Shown here in pieces: positions 11,131-20,609 of a stretch of DNA of 64,000 bases. The stretch covers positions 209,501 through 273,500 of the forward strand of contig CANXME010002057.1 in assembly GCA_948144175.1 (NCBI GenBank), given 5' to 3'. Position numbers and translations under genes: made by a program. The stretch is from Closterium sp. NIES-65. Lineage: Eukaryota > Streptophyta > Zygnematophyceae > Desmidiales > Closteriaceae. Within the stretch, counting starts at the first letter, position 1. Every line of letters starts with the position of its first letter. The notes beneath the pieces are model-generated. The model worked only from the letters and a program-made list of their open reading frames with translations, did no database searches and was not told the origin of the DNA.

Positions 11131-11191
11131 TGCGACTGAGTCCTCTTCCTCCCGGTTGTTACTCGCCTGTTCGTTTGCGTTAGTTCTCACT

Positions 11192-14100
11192 ATGGCGACT
11201 CCGCGAGTTCTTCGTTTCGACGCTGACGGTAGACCCCTTGACTTTTCCGTCTGGCTTCTTCGCGCTCGCCGTCTGTTAGAGAGTCAGGTCCAGGGGGGCG
11301 AGACCCTCTGGTCGCACGCTACTGGTGACCTCCCCGAGCCCCCCGAGCCTACAGCTTTTAGGCCCTGCCCCTGACGACACTACTACGGCTCGCTTTGCCC
11401 GTCAGCGCGCTGACCGGACGGCTTGGACGTCGCGTGACGCTGCGGCCTGCATCGCACTCAGCAGCCTCCTCCCTGAGTCCGAGGAGGTCCACTTTACTCA
11501 GGTTCGCACCGCTGCTGCGTACCTCACTGCGATTAAGGCCCGCTACTCTACTCCCGCTACTGTCTCTCTCGGCCGTCTTTTCCTCCCGTTCCTGTTTCCT
11601 GATCTCGCCTCGTTTGAGCGCTCTGCTGACTTGATCGCTCACCTCCGCTCGCTCGACGCTAGTTACCGCGCTGCTTGCACTGAGGCACAGCTTGCACTGC
11701 TTCCTCCCCCCATGGCGATTACTGTCTATTTCATCGCCACTAGCCTCCCTGACCGCCTTGCCTCCGTTCGTGACGCGCTTCTGCTGAAGCACCCTAGTGA
11801 GCTGACTATCGAGGTCCTTGAGTCTGCACTCAAGGACGTCGAGAGCAACCTTCGTTCGGTAGCTGCCGCCTCTGGTACTGTGTCCCCCCCACTCTTCCAC
11901 GGGTGCACAGTCCCGCAGTTACCCACCTTCACTGCCTCTCTTGCCACTGCCGCTACTGACGCGACTGCGGCTGCTATTACGACTGCGTCGCGGTCCCGCG
12001 GCAGGGGGGGCAAGAAAGGTGGTTCTGGTGGAGGTGGAGGCGGAGGTAGCGGAGGTAGTGGGGGTGCTGTTGCGACTGGCGGTGGTGGGAGTGCAGCGTC
12101 TGGAGAGACCCCTCGTGCAGCGGCTGGTGACTCCACTGCACCTGCTGGTGGCGGCGACCCCCGAGCTCGTCAGTCGCCTCCTGTACTGCCGGCCCCGCTA
12201 GGTGGAGCAGCGGCGTGGTACCAGGCTCAGCGGCAGCAGCACCTTCAGCAGCAGCAGCAGCCCCTTTCCTCCCAGCAGCCTCAGCAGCAGCAGCGTCAGC
12301 AGCTGGCTCCGGGGTCGGGGCTACGTCAGCCCCAGCGCGGTACTGCTTACCCTCCCTGCCCCTACCAGGTTCTGACAGGTCCTCGTCGGGGCCACCCTTG
12401 TGGCCGCTTTCACCCCCCTGGTCAGTGCTTTGCTCAGCTCACTGACACGGTCCGGTTGGCCTACGGGGTTGGCGGTCCTGCTCCTGACTGGCTTCCTCTG
12501 GTTCAGCGCTACGGCTCCGCTCTGTGGGGCATGTCTGCTGAGCAGTTAGTTGATCTGATTAGTGCTCCTCATGCTATGTATGCTGTTGTTGACTCTAGTG
12601 TTTCTGACTCTGTTTACTCTGGTGTTGTTAGCTTAGGTGCTAGTCTTGCTCAGTTGCCTGTTGCTAGTGTAGGTTCTTGTGTAGACTCTAGACCAGCGAC
12701 TACCTCAGAGGACGCTTCGCTGTCGTTCACGCTGGACTCTGGAGCCTCCCACTGCTTCTTCCGGGACAGCACGACACTTACACCACTTCCTGCGCCTGTT
12801 TCTGTTGCGTTGGCTGATCCCACTACGGGACCAGTCACTGCACGTCACACTACCACTTTACCGTGTCGTGCTGCTCCCTCCGGGTCTCTCACTGGGTTTC
12901 ACGTCCCCTCGTTCTCCCGGAACTTGGTGGGCGTGCGACCCCTCGTGAGTCAGCACGTGGGTGTGTGGTTTGAGCCTTCTGGAGAGACTGCGGTGTGTGT
13001 TGACGGAGACTCTTACCAGCCTCTTGCTACCTTTACTGCTGAGCCGGGCTCGGGTCTCTACACTCTTCACACTGGCCCGCGTGCGCCGCAGCAGCAGCCG
13101 CAGCAGCAGCAGCAGCAGCCGCAGCCGCAGCAGCAGCAGCAGCAGCAGCAGCAGCACCAGCGACCGCACCAGCAGCCCCCCCTACTGCCACTGCCCCCGG
13201 TCCCCCCCCCCGTTCGGGTCCCCGCGTCTCACCAGGTTGCTTCGTCCCCCCAGGTGTCTGTGTCGTGTCTGGTTCCTACGTCTGTTCCAGTCGCTGCGTC
13301 GTGCTCCTGCCGGTCGCTTGCCCACCCCACCGTTCTGTGGCACCACCGGATGGGGCACCCGTCCCTTCCTCGTCTGCGCGCTATGTCCAGTCAGCGTCTT
13401 GTCCTAGGCCTCCCACGTGTCTTGCCGTCGCTGCCGCCTTCGCTTGCGCCGCCGTGTGGTCCCTGCGTCGAGGGTCGGCTGCGCGCCACCCCTCACTCCT
13501 CCTCCCTACGTCCGGCCACCGAGCCTTTTGAGACGCCTCACTTGGACGTCTGGGGCCCCGCCCCTCGTCTAGGCCCTGAGCGTGAGCGTTACTTTCTGGT
13601 GGTCGTTGACGACTTCTCCCGCTACACCACAGTGTTCCCTCTGGCGAAGAAGTTTGAGGTGACTTCTACGCTGATCAGGTGGTTGCTCACCACCGAGGAC
13701 ACTCGTGGTCGTCGTGTCAGCTGTCTCCACTCCGATCGTGGGGGTGAGTTTCGCTCCGGCATTCTCGCTGGATTCTGTCGCGAGCAGGGCATTCGTCAGT
13801 CCTGGACGCTTCCAGAGTCCCCACAGCAGAATGGGGTTGCTGAGCGCCGCATAGGCCTGGTCATGGAGATCGCCCGCACCTCCCTGACTCACGCCTGTGC
13901 CCCCCATTTTCTGTGGCCCTACGCGGTCAGGTACGCCGCGCACCAGCTGAACCTCTGGCCACGTGTCTCTCGACCAGAGGTGTCACTGACCAGTCTTTGG
14001 ACAGGGTCCCCTGGTGTTGCGTCGCGGTTTCGCGTCTGGGGGTGCTTGGCTCTTGTCCGCGACACCTCCGCGGACAAGCTCTCGCCTCGTGCCGTCCCCT

Positions 14101-17100
14101 GTGTCTTCCTTGGTTTTCCTGAGGACTCCTCTGACTTCACCTTTTACCACCCTCCCTCTCACCGGTTCTTTGACTCCCGTGACGTCTGTTTCGAGGAGTC
14201 CACTCCGTACTAAGTCAGGTACCACAGTCGAGGTCTCCCGGTTCCTCCTCCCCCCCTCTTCCTGACTGCAGCCCCCCCTCCTGCTCCCGCGGTACAGCCT
14301 CCCCCCCCTGGTCCAGCCCCGTCAGGTGTGTCCCAGGCTATCCCTCCTCCTTCGGTAGCCCCTCCGGTACAGCCTCCCTCCCCACAGTCCTCCTCGCAGC
14401 GTGCCGCTGGTGCTAGCTCTCGAGAGGTTGGTGCTGCGCCTGTTCCTGTACCGGTTTCTGGTTCTGGGGGTGCTGGAGTTGGAGCTGGAGTTGGTGCTGG
14501 AGTTGGCACTGGAGTTTCTGGTTCTGGGGGTGCTGGAGTTGGAGCTGGAGTTTCTGGTTCTGGAGTTGGAGCTGTCCCGGTGGGTGCAGAGGACTCTTGT
14601 CGTCCGGGAGCTGGTGCTGGTCGCGCGGCCACTGGGGGTGCTGCGTCTGGGGGTGAGGGTGCGCCTCCTTCGGGTTCAGGTGAGCCTGGGTCTGGAGCTG
14701 GTGTTAGTGCTGCCTCTGGGGGTGGTGCGCCTAGTTCTTCTGGGGTGGACTCTGGAGCTGCCGCTGCTTCGGACACTACTCCACCCCCCCACCCCTACCC
14801 GACTAGGCACCAGGCTCGTGTTCGCCGTGCCCGTGACGGGCAGCTGGCGTTGGAGAGAGAGGAGAGGGAGTTACAGCGGCTGGAGGAGCAGCAGCAGCAG
14901 CTGGACCCGCAGGAGCAGCAGTCCCAGCAGCAGCCGCGTCCGCAGCAGCAGCAGTCGCAGCCACAGCAGCAGCAGCCACTTCCTCCTCCTGTCTCGGGTC
15001 TTCGGATCCTTGGTCTCCCCTCCCCTTCTCCTCCCTCCTCCGCCTCTCCTCCTGTCTACGGTCCCACGTTTCCTCCTCCTGACTCCTCCCCCGCTGTTTT
15101 CCCCAGTTCTCCGCCCTTGTCCTCTTCTCCTCCGTCTCGTTCTTGGGCTACTCGTCGCTCCCCTCGTGCTCGTCCCTCGTCTCCTGTTCCCTTCACTGAC
15201 CTTCGTACTGCCTTCCTTCTTTCTAGTCCACCTCGTCCGTCTCAGTCTGTGCTTCCGTCTCCTCCTGAGTCGGCCCTCACTGTGTCGCTCCCTACTCCTG
15301 TCACTGACTACTACCGCACGTACCGTCCTGTTCTCTCTCGTGTTCTCGCCTCTCTTGTTACTCACCCTCGTGCCTCTGTGTCCTCTGTGTCCGCTCTTAC
15401 TGCCGCAGTTACTGACTTTGCCTCTACCCGCCGCCTTGACTACGCCACCACGCTTGTGGCTGCTCCTCCTACCAGTCCTCTGGCCGTCGGGGGTGTGTCT
15501 GCCCTTGGCTGTGACGCCCTAGAGGACAGGCAGTTTGAGCTAGAGTTCCTGGCGGCCGCTTCCCCTCATCTCTGTGCCATGCTCCTCGCCCCTGAGGGTG
15601 ACCCCGACGCCCTTGACATTCCGACTCCTCGCACTTACGCTGAGGCAGTGTCAGGGCCTTGGGCCTCTCAGTGGAGAGCTGCCATGGACGCAGAGATGGC
15701 CTCCTACAGATCCACAGGCACCTACGTCGATGAGGTTCCCCCCCCTGGGGCGAACGTAGTCGACGGCATGTGGATCTACAGGGTGAAGCGGCCACCGGGA
15801 TCTCCCCCGGTCTTCAAGGCGCGCTACGTGGCTAGAGGTTTCAGTCAGCGCGAGGGAGTTGACTTCTTTCAGACCTTCGCACCTACCCCGAAGATGACCA
15901 CTCTTCGGGTGTTACTACACGTAGCAGCACAGAGAGACTACGAGTTACACTCTCTCGACTTCTCCACTGCTTTCCTTCAGGGCAGCCTACACGAGGAGGT
16001 CTGGTTGCGTCGCCCCTCGGCCTTCACTGGCACTTTCCCTCCTGGGACCCAGTGGAGGCTGAGGCGACCTGTTTACGGTCTTCGCCAGGCCCCTCGTGAG
16101 TGGCACGACACTCTGCGTTCTACCCTCTCTGACCTTGGGTTCCAGCCGTCTTCTGCCGACCCGTCGCTGTTCGTTCGTCGTGGCTCCACACCGTTCTTTG
16201 TTCTGGTCTACGTCGACGACCTCGGTTTCGCCACTTCGGACAGGGTTGCTTTGGCAGACGTGAAGTCCGAACTGCAGAAGAGACACACGTGCACTGATCT
16301 TGGTGAGCTGCGCCACTACCTTGGCCTGCAGATCACCAGGGACAGAGCCGCTCGCACCATTACACTCTCACAGTCACACATGGTGCAGCAGGTCCTTCAG
16401 CGGTTCGGGCTTCAGCACTCCACCGTACAGCGCACACCTCTAGCTGTTGACCACAGACTCACTGGTCCCTTTCCTGACGAGCCGTTTGAGCCTAGTGGTA
16501 CCTACGCAGAGCTTGTGGGTTGCCTCATGTACCTGATGACTTGTACTCGCCCGGACCTCGCCTTCCCTCTCAGCATCCTTGCGCGCTTTGTTGCGCCAGG
16601 GAGACACCGTCCTGTTCACTGGACGGCAGCTGTGAGGGTGGCGAAGTACCTAGCGACTACATCAGGCGTGGGGCTAGTTCTTGGAGGGCAGCAGTCTGAC
16701 GTACTCACTGGTCACTGTGACTCCTCTTACGCTGACGACGCTGAGACTCACAGGTCTACTCAGGGGTACTGTTTCAGTCTGGGTTCTGGAGCTGTTTCCT
16801 GGCGTTCCACGCGCTCCTCTTCTGTCTCGACCTCTACAGCTGAGGCTGAGATTTACGCTGGTGCAATGGCGGCACAGGAGTTGCGGTGGTTGACCTTCTT
16901 GCTCGCCGACCTTGGTGAGCGGCCGAGCTCTGCACCGACCTTGTTTACTGACAACAAGGCGTCGATCCTCCTCTGTCGTGAGCCGCGACTGGAGAGCAGA
17001 GTGAAGCACATTCACGTCAGGTACTTTCTTCTGCGAGAGTTGCAGAGGACGTGGACAGGCTCGCTTCGAGTTCGTGGAGTCCGAGGCCAACACTGCAGAC

Positions 17101-17187
17101 ATCTTCACCAAGGCGCTTCCGCCTTGTGACCACCAGAGGTGTTGTGTGCAGTTAGGCCTTGTTGACACAGGTTCTAGTCATGTGTAG
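11192..17187 (+). pseudogene. E5 gag-pol, nearly continuous but with three lesions
   Basis: Gag starts at ATG 11192 (MATPRVLRFDADGR). A frame change near 11325-11370 leads into the long frame to 14213. It contains a CCHC-like motif C-x13-C-x3-H-x4-C (about 12356-12430), protease DSGA (Asp codon 12734-12736), the integrase HHCC region (about 13330-13470), and SDRGGEF and QQNGVAERR (about 13730-13850). An in-frame TAA at 14211-14213 interrupts the protein. The same frame then continues through the linker into reverse transcriptase (YVDD at 16209-16220) and RNase H. Near 17050 another frame change displaces the C-terminus, whose homologous stop is 17185-17187. Probably inactive. Confidence 0.9.
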
Positions 17188-17249
17188 ACTTGAGTTTATT
17201 GCCTGCTTCGTCTGTACACTTGCTATATATACTTGTGATCTCTTGGACT

Positions 17250-17341
17250 GGCCTTGTGGCCACTGTTGCTTGTGCTCAGAGTGTGTGGTGACGTTGTGAT
17301 CCACCCTGAGCTTTGTTTTCTTTTGGACTGGTCTTGTGACC
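17250..17341 (+). other. Conserved 3' non-coding block of the copia family (E5 copy)
   Basis: Between the pol stop and the purine tract, about 90 bp are strongly conserved with the reverse complement of E2 (20415-20518) and E4 (32418-32516). The conserved words are actggccttgtggcc, gtgtggtgacgttgtgat, ccaccctgagctt and gactggtcttgtgacc. Adjacent sequence and LTRs are much more diverged. This suggests a constrained RNA or DNA element. Confidence 0.65.
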
Positions 17342-17390
17342 GTACTCTTTTTGATTTTGCTAGACACCCCTCACTTAGGCTATGGGGGTG

Positions 17391-17501
17391 TGTCAAATGT
17401 TGTAGCCTATAGTGAGGTTTGTCTTAGGGGGTACAGAAGTTAGGGTTTGTTATATGTACCCCAACCAACATCAATGGCATCATCCATTCCTCATTCTGAT
17501 A
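17391..17501 (+). repeat. E5 3' LTR
   Basis: 111 bp, from TGTCAAATGT to ATTCTGATA, preceded by the purine tract and followed by the TCTAG duplication. It differs from the 5' LTR at about five positions, including two single-base indels. Confidence 0.92.
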
Positions 17502-17506
17502 TCTAG

Positions 17507-18064
17507 GTATCTAGGTAGGTGATCCTTCAATTCACCCTCTTGCATAATGGAAATACATGCACTACCATTATAACACACCACCATTATCAGCGTTGTCGCA
17601 CCCTGGTTAGGTTGAGTGTATAGTCGAAGCCTATGTCAGACATCAGGTCAGACCCGAAGTGGAGGCTTGGAAGACCTGAAGTGGCTCGTTTGTGAGGCAA
17701 ATCCGAGTTCGGATGAGCCAAATTGGAGACTAAGGGCTTTTGACCTGAAGTCTGACACGGGCCACGAATGTACCCTGATATCATAAAGCCCCACCTTTCA
17801 GCGGAAGTCCTTAACTCAGTAGCAGCACATTCTATCAGAGTTGTCCCCACTGCGACCACGATGGGTACCGATTTCCTCTGAAGGTGTTGTAGTGTACATA
17901 CATAGAGATCATACTGGTAGCTTTTCATCACATTCCCTTCATGTTGCATGTGTACATCACATGATCCTAGACAGAAAGAGGAAAAAGGGAAAGAGAGACA
18001 TCATCTCATATGCAAGTTCTAGGCTCCAGTTAGTTGCATCCGAACGTAGAATCGTGATTTCCTA
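17507..18064. other. Intergenic sequence between E5 and E3
   Basis: About 560 bp of moderate GC content. A 120-codon open frame on the minus strand (17587-17949) resembles no family I know and has no supporting signal, so I do not call it. This is the left flank of the original E3 insertion site. Confidence 0.5.
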
Positions 18065-18069
18065 ATCTT

Positions 18070-19351
18070 TGTTGGGCTGAGTGCAGGGCTCTCGCTAGGA
18101 TTTTGGCCTGTCTGAAAACCTAAACCCAAAAATCCGTTTCGTCTGACGTTCGGACGGGAAATTTTCGCGTGTCTTTCTTTTCAGACGAAATTCCATTGCA
18201 TGTCTGAAAATCTCAGATGATTTTTTTTTCCGCGTCTGATGTTGCAACTTGCATCTTGATGACGTAGCAGCGGTGCATTAGACTGCACGTTAGTGGACAG
18301 GACTGTGAGGCGTGGGGCTCGAGAGGGGAGTGGGGCTGGACTAGGGTAAGAGCGGTCAATGTGGGGGAAGGGTTGGGCTGGGAAAGGTATGTGAGAGTTG
18401 GGGGGGGGGGGAGGACTTTGCTAGAAGATTTGCGACAGTGCGAGGGAGTTGGGTGAAGTGCTGGGCTGGAGTTGGTAGGGTGGCTAGGCTGGTAGAGGCA
18501 AGGGGGACTTACGGTAGCGCTTGGCTGGCGGACGTGGGGGGCGGTAGGGGGGGGGATGGTGGCTTGGCTGGGCTGGTAGAGGCCAAAGGGACTTGGTTGG
18601 GCTGGTACGAGGCAGGCTTTGTGCTAGTACAGTACACTACAAAATTCGGCCAGTGAGGCGACGCAAATTACTACACGTGCAATCACAGCCACCAAAGGTG
18701 CCTGTCAGAACTGACAACCTATGGCTACGTGGGCAGAATTGTCGGTATCAGATGAAACGAAACTCACTATCTGAAATTTCGGACGAAGTATAACGCCTGC
18801 TCTGATAATTCAGACTAACTAAAATCCTTTCTCTTATGGATCAGACGAAATAAAAAGCACTGTCTTATGGTTCAGATGAAAGGAAAAATAAAGGTCTGAA
18901 AATCAGACCATCAGACCAAATTAGTCTGATAACGAGAGCCCTGGCTGAGTGCCCCTTAGGATCTTTGGTAGGGTTAATCTCTGGGTAGAGTGATGTAGTA
19001 GCGGAAGCGTTAACAAAGAGATTATGAACCACCTTGCGCTAGTATGTGAGGGCAAAGTAAGTTAATTAAAGCAAACAAGTACAAAGGCTTATATAAGAGT
19101 ACAAGGAATACGAAGGGATATGAATGATAACTGTCTTACTGTTGGCTGTTGCGGTTCGATACAGTGCGACTCGAGCAACTGCTCAGTATCGAGTCAGTTG
19201 TGTGTCCTTGCTGTCGCGCTGCCTTTGTCAGGTCAAAGGTCGCTGACCTTTGACTTTCACGTAACCTTCAGCGGTTACTTCAACCTCCGAGGGTTGACTC
19301 GCTGGTGTTTCGACACGATAGAAGCGTTTTTTGGATCGATTGTTTCCAACA
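18070..19351 (-). repeat. E3 3' LTR with hAT-like insertion
   Basis: The LTR parts are 18070-18083 and 18952-19351, split by the 860-bp transposon and its duplicated 8 bp. The uninterrupted length would be about 414 bp. The 5' LTR is about 448 bp. The 34-bp difference is one indel (near 39813-39846 in the 5' LTR). Several substitutions also separate the two LTRs, so E3 is older than E2 and E4. Confidence 0.92.
18084..18943. mobile_element. Non-autonomous hAT-like transposon (MITE), 860 bp
   Basis: Terminal inverted repeats begin CAGGGCTCTCG at the left and end CGAGAGCCCTG at the right. A perfect 8-bp target duplication GCTGAGTG lies at 18076-18083 and 18944-18951. CAGGG ends and 8-bp duplications are the hAT signature. 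Inside both ends are many copies of TCTGA/TCAGA words (for example tcagacgaaa near 18180 and 18843), as expected for subterminal transposase-binding repeats. The middle is G-rich and encodes no transposase. Confidence 0.93.
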
Positions 19352-20243
19352 CTCCCCTTCGCTTCTGGAGTGTCGCTGGCGTGGCTCTGTCCAGTCAGCA
19401 ACATGCAGTATTCGAACTTCTGCTTTCCGAGTTTCTTGGTCAAGTAGTCAGGTGCCATCTCGGACGTGGGACAGTATGACAGGACGAGTTTTCCCTTCTC
19501 GATCTCGTCCTTCACGAAGAAATATCGCAGGGCGATGTGTTTCGTCCTGTTCGCGAAGCCGTTCTTGTTGGCAATGCGAATTGCAGATTGGTTGTCGCAG
19601 AACAGGATGAAGTTGGGTAACTCGGCTAGCTTCGCTTCTTCTAGCAGTTTGCGAAGGTAAAGTCCTTCCTTGGTGGCTGAGCAGAGTGCAATATATTCTG
19701 CTTCGGCTGACGAGAGAGCAATTAGTTCTTGCTTGCTCGATTGCCAGGGGATAGGCCCGATAGGCTCGAAGCGATAGATATAGCCAGTGCGCGATCGTCT
19801 GTTGTCGGAGTCGCCCGCGTGATCTGCGTCGACATAACCGATTAGCTTAGGCGGTGCAGTTGCGTTCTTATGGTAGGTCAGGCCGACCATTGGGGTGCGG
19901 ACGAAGTAGTGAAGAGCGCGGTCGAGTTCCGCCAGATGTTCTGCTTCAGGCCTTTTGAGATAGGTAGCGAGCTGGCTTGCGGAGTATGAGAGGTCGGGAC
20001 GACAGGTGACGGCTACGAAGAGAAGACATCCCAGCTTCTTCTGGTAGTCTCGTATGCCGGCGGGTTTGAGTAGGGCGGAACCTCCTTTGTCGTTCCCTGC
20101 CGTGTAGCGGTATGGCGTGGAGATGGCTGTTGGTGTGATCGTAAAACGTTTGGCGATAGTGTCGGCATATTTTTCAGGCGCTGAGATAGATCGCGTTCTC
20201 TTCTTCGCAGATGTTGAGGCCGAGGTACTGAGTGACAGTAGAT
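19228..20243 (-). pseudogene. E3 pol 3' part: end of reverse transcriptase and RNase H
   Basis: Continuation of E3 pol downstream of the E2 insertion. From the 20243 side the frame reads a QYLGLNICEEE stretch, then the RT/RNase H connection, the RNase H region with YVDADHAGD, SSAEAEYIAL and KHIALRYFF, and a stop at 19228. The frame crosses the purine tract (gaaggggag on the minus strand) and enters the 3' LTR, so the last 41 codons lie in the LTR. It is separated from its 5' part by the 7.4-kb E2 insertion and cannot be expressed as one product. Confidence 0.88.
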
Positions 20244-20248
20244 GAGAC
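20244..20248. repeat. E2 target-site duplication, left copy
   Basis: GAGAC at 20244-20248, repeated at 27634-27638 on the other side of E2. Confidence 0.93.
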
Positions 20249-20382
20249 TGTGAAGAATAGAACGAGAAACGAGTGCAACTATGAATGAAGTGAGTACATA
20301 TATGAAACCCTAATTGGGTTGTACCCCCTATGGGATACCCCACTATAGCCTACACAACAGCATAAGCTATGATGTTCTGACA
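20249..20382 (-). repeat. E2 3' LTR
   Basis: 134 bp. The purine tract (read ccccatagg on the plus strand) follows at 20383 and onward, marking this as the 3' LTR of a minus-strand element. Confidence 0.93.
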
Positions 20383-20414
20383 CACCCCCATAGGCAAAGT
20401 GGGGGAGAACAAGG

Positions 20415-20518
20415 GGTCACAAGACCAGTCAAGCAAAGCAAAGCAAGCTCAGGGTGGATCACAACGTCACCACACAGTCCGAGCACAAGATCAGGGCCAC
20501 AAGGCCAGTTCACATGCA
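20415..20518 (-). other. Conserved 3' non-coding block (E2 copy)
   Basis: Counterpart of 17250-17341 in E5 and 32418-32516 in E4. On the minus strand it carries the same series of words, including gtgtggtgacgttgtgat and gactggtcttgtgacc. Confidence 0.65.
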
Positions 20519-20609
20519 GGAGGAGACATATATATATAAGTCTAAACAAGCAAGAGCAGGTATATATATATGCAAGAGTACAAGTAAGGTCAAGAGGTGA
20601 GCAAGTGAG

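Larger units (their letters stand above)
10399..17501 (+). mobile_element. Ty1/copia LTR retrotransposon E5, complete
   Basis: The element is bounded by LTRs of 113 bp (10399-10511) and 111 bp (17391-17501) and flanked by the 5-bp duplication TCTAG (10394-10398 and 17502-17506). A primer-binding-like word TGTTATCAGCTA follows the 5' LTR, and a purine tract (ctatgggggtg, 17380-17390) precedes the 3' LTR. The order Gag, protease, integrase, reverse transcriptase, RNase H defines copia. It belongs to the same lineage as E1/E2/E4 but is clearly diverged, with its own LTR and a Gln-rich rather than Gly-rich Gag. The LTRs differ by about five positions by eye, so it is older than E2 and E4. Confidence 0.95.

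Noticed and set aside
17587..17949. 120-codon minus-strand open frame in intergenic DNA
   Set aside because: No recognisable family, no splice or promoter support; length is within chance for this composition.
18438..18656. Gly/Val-rich open frame inside the hAT-like element
   Set aside because: Only 72 codons, low complexity, no transposase motifs.
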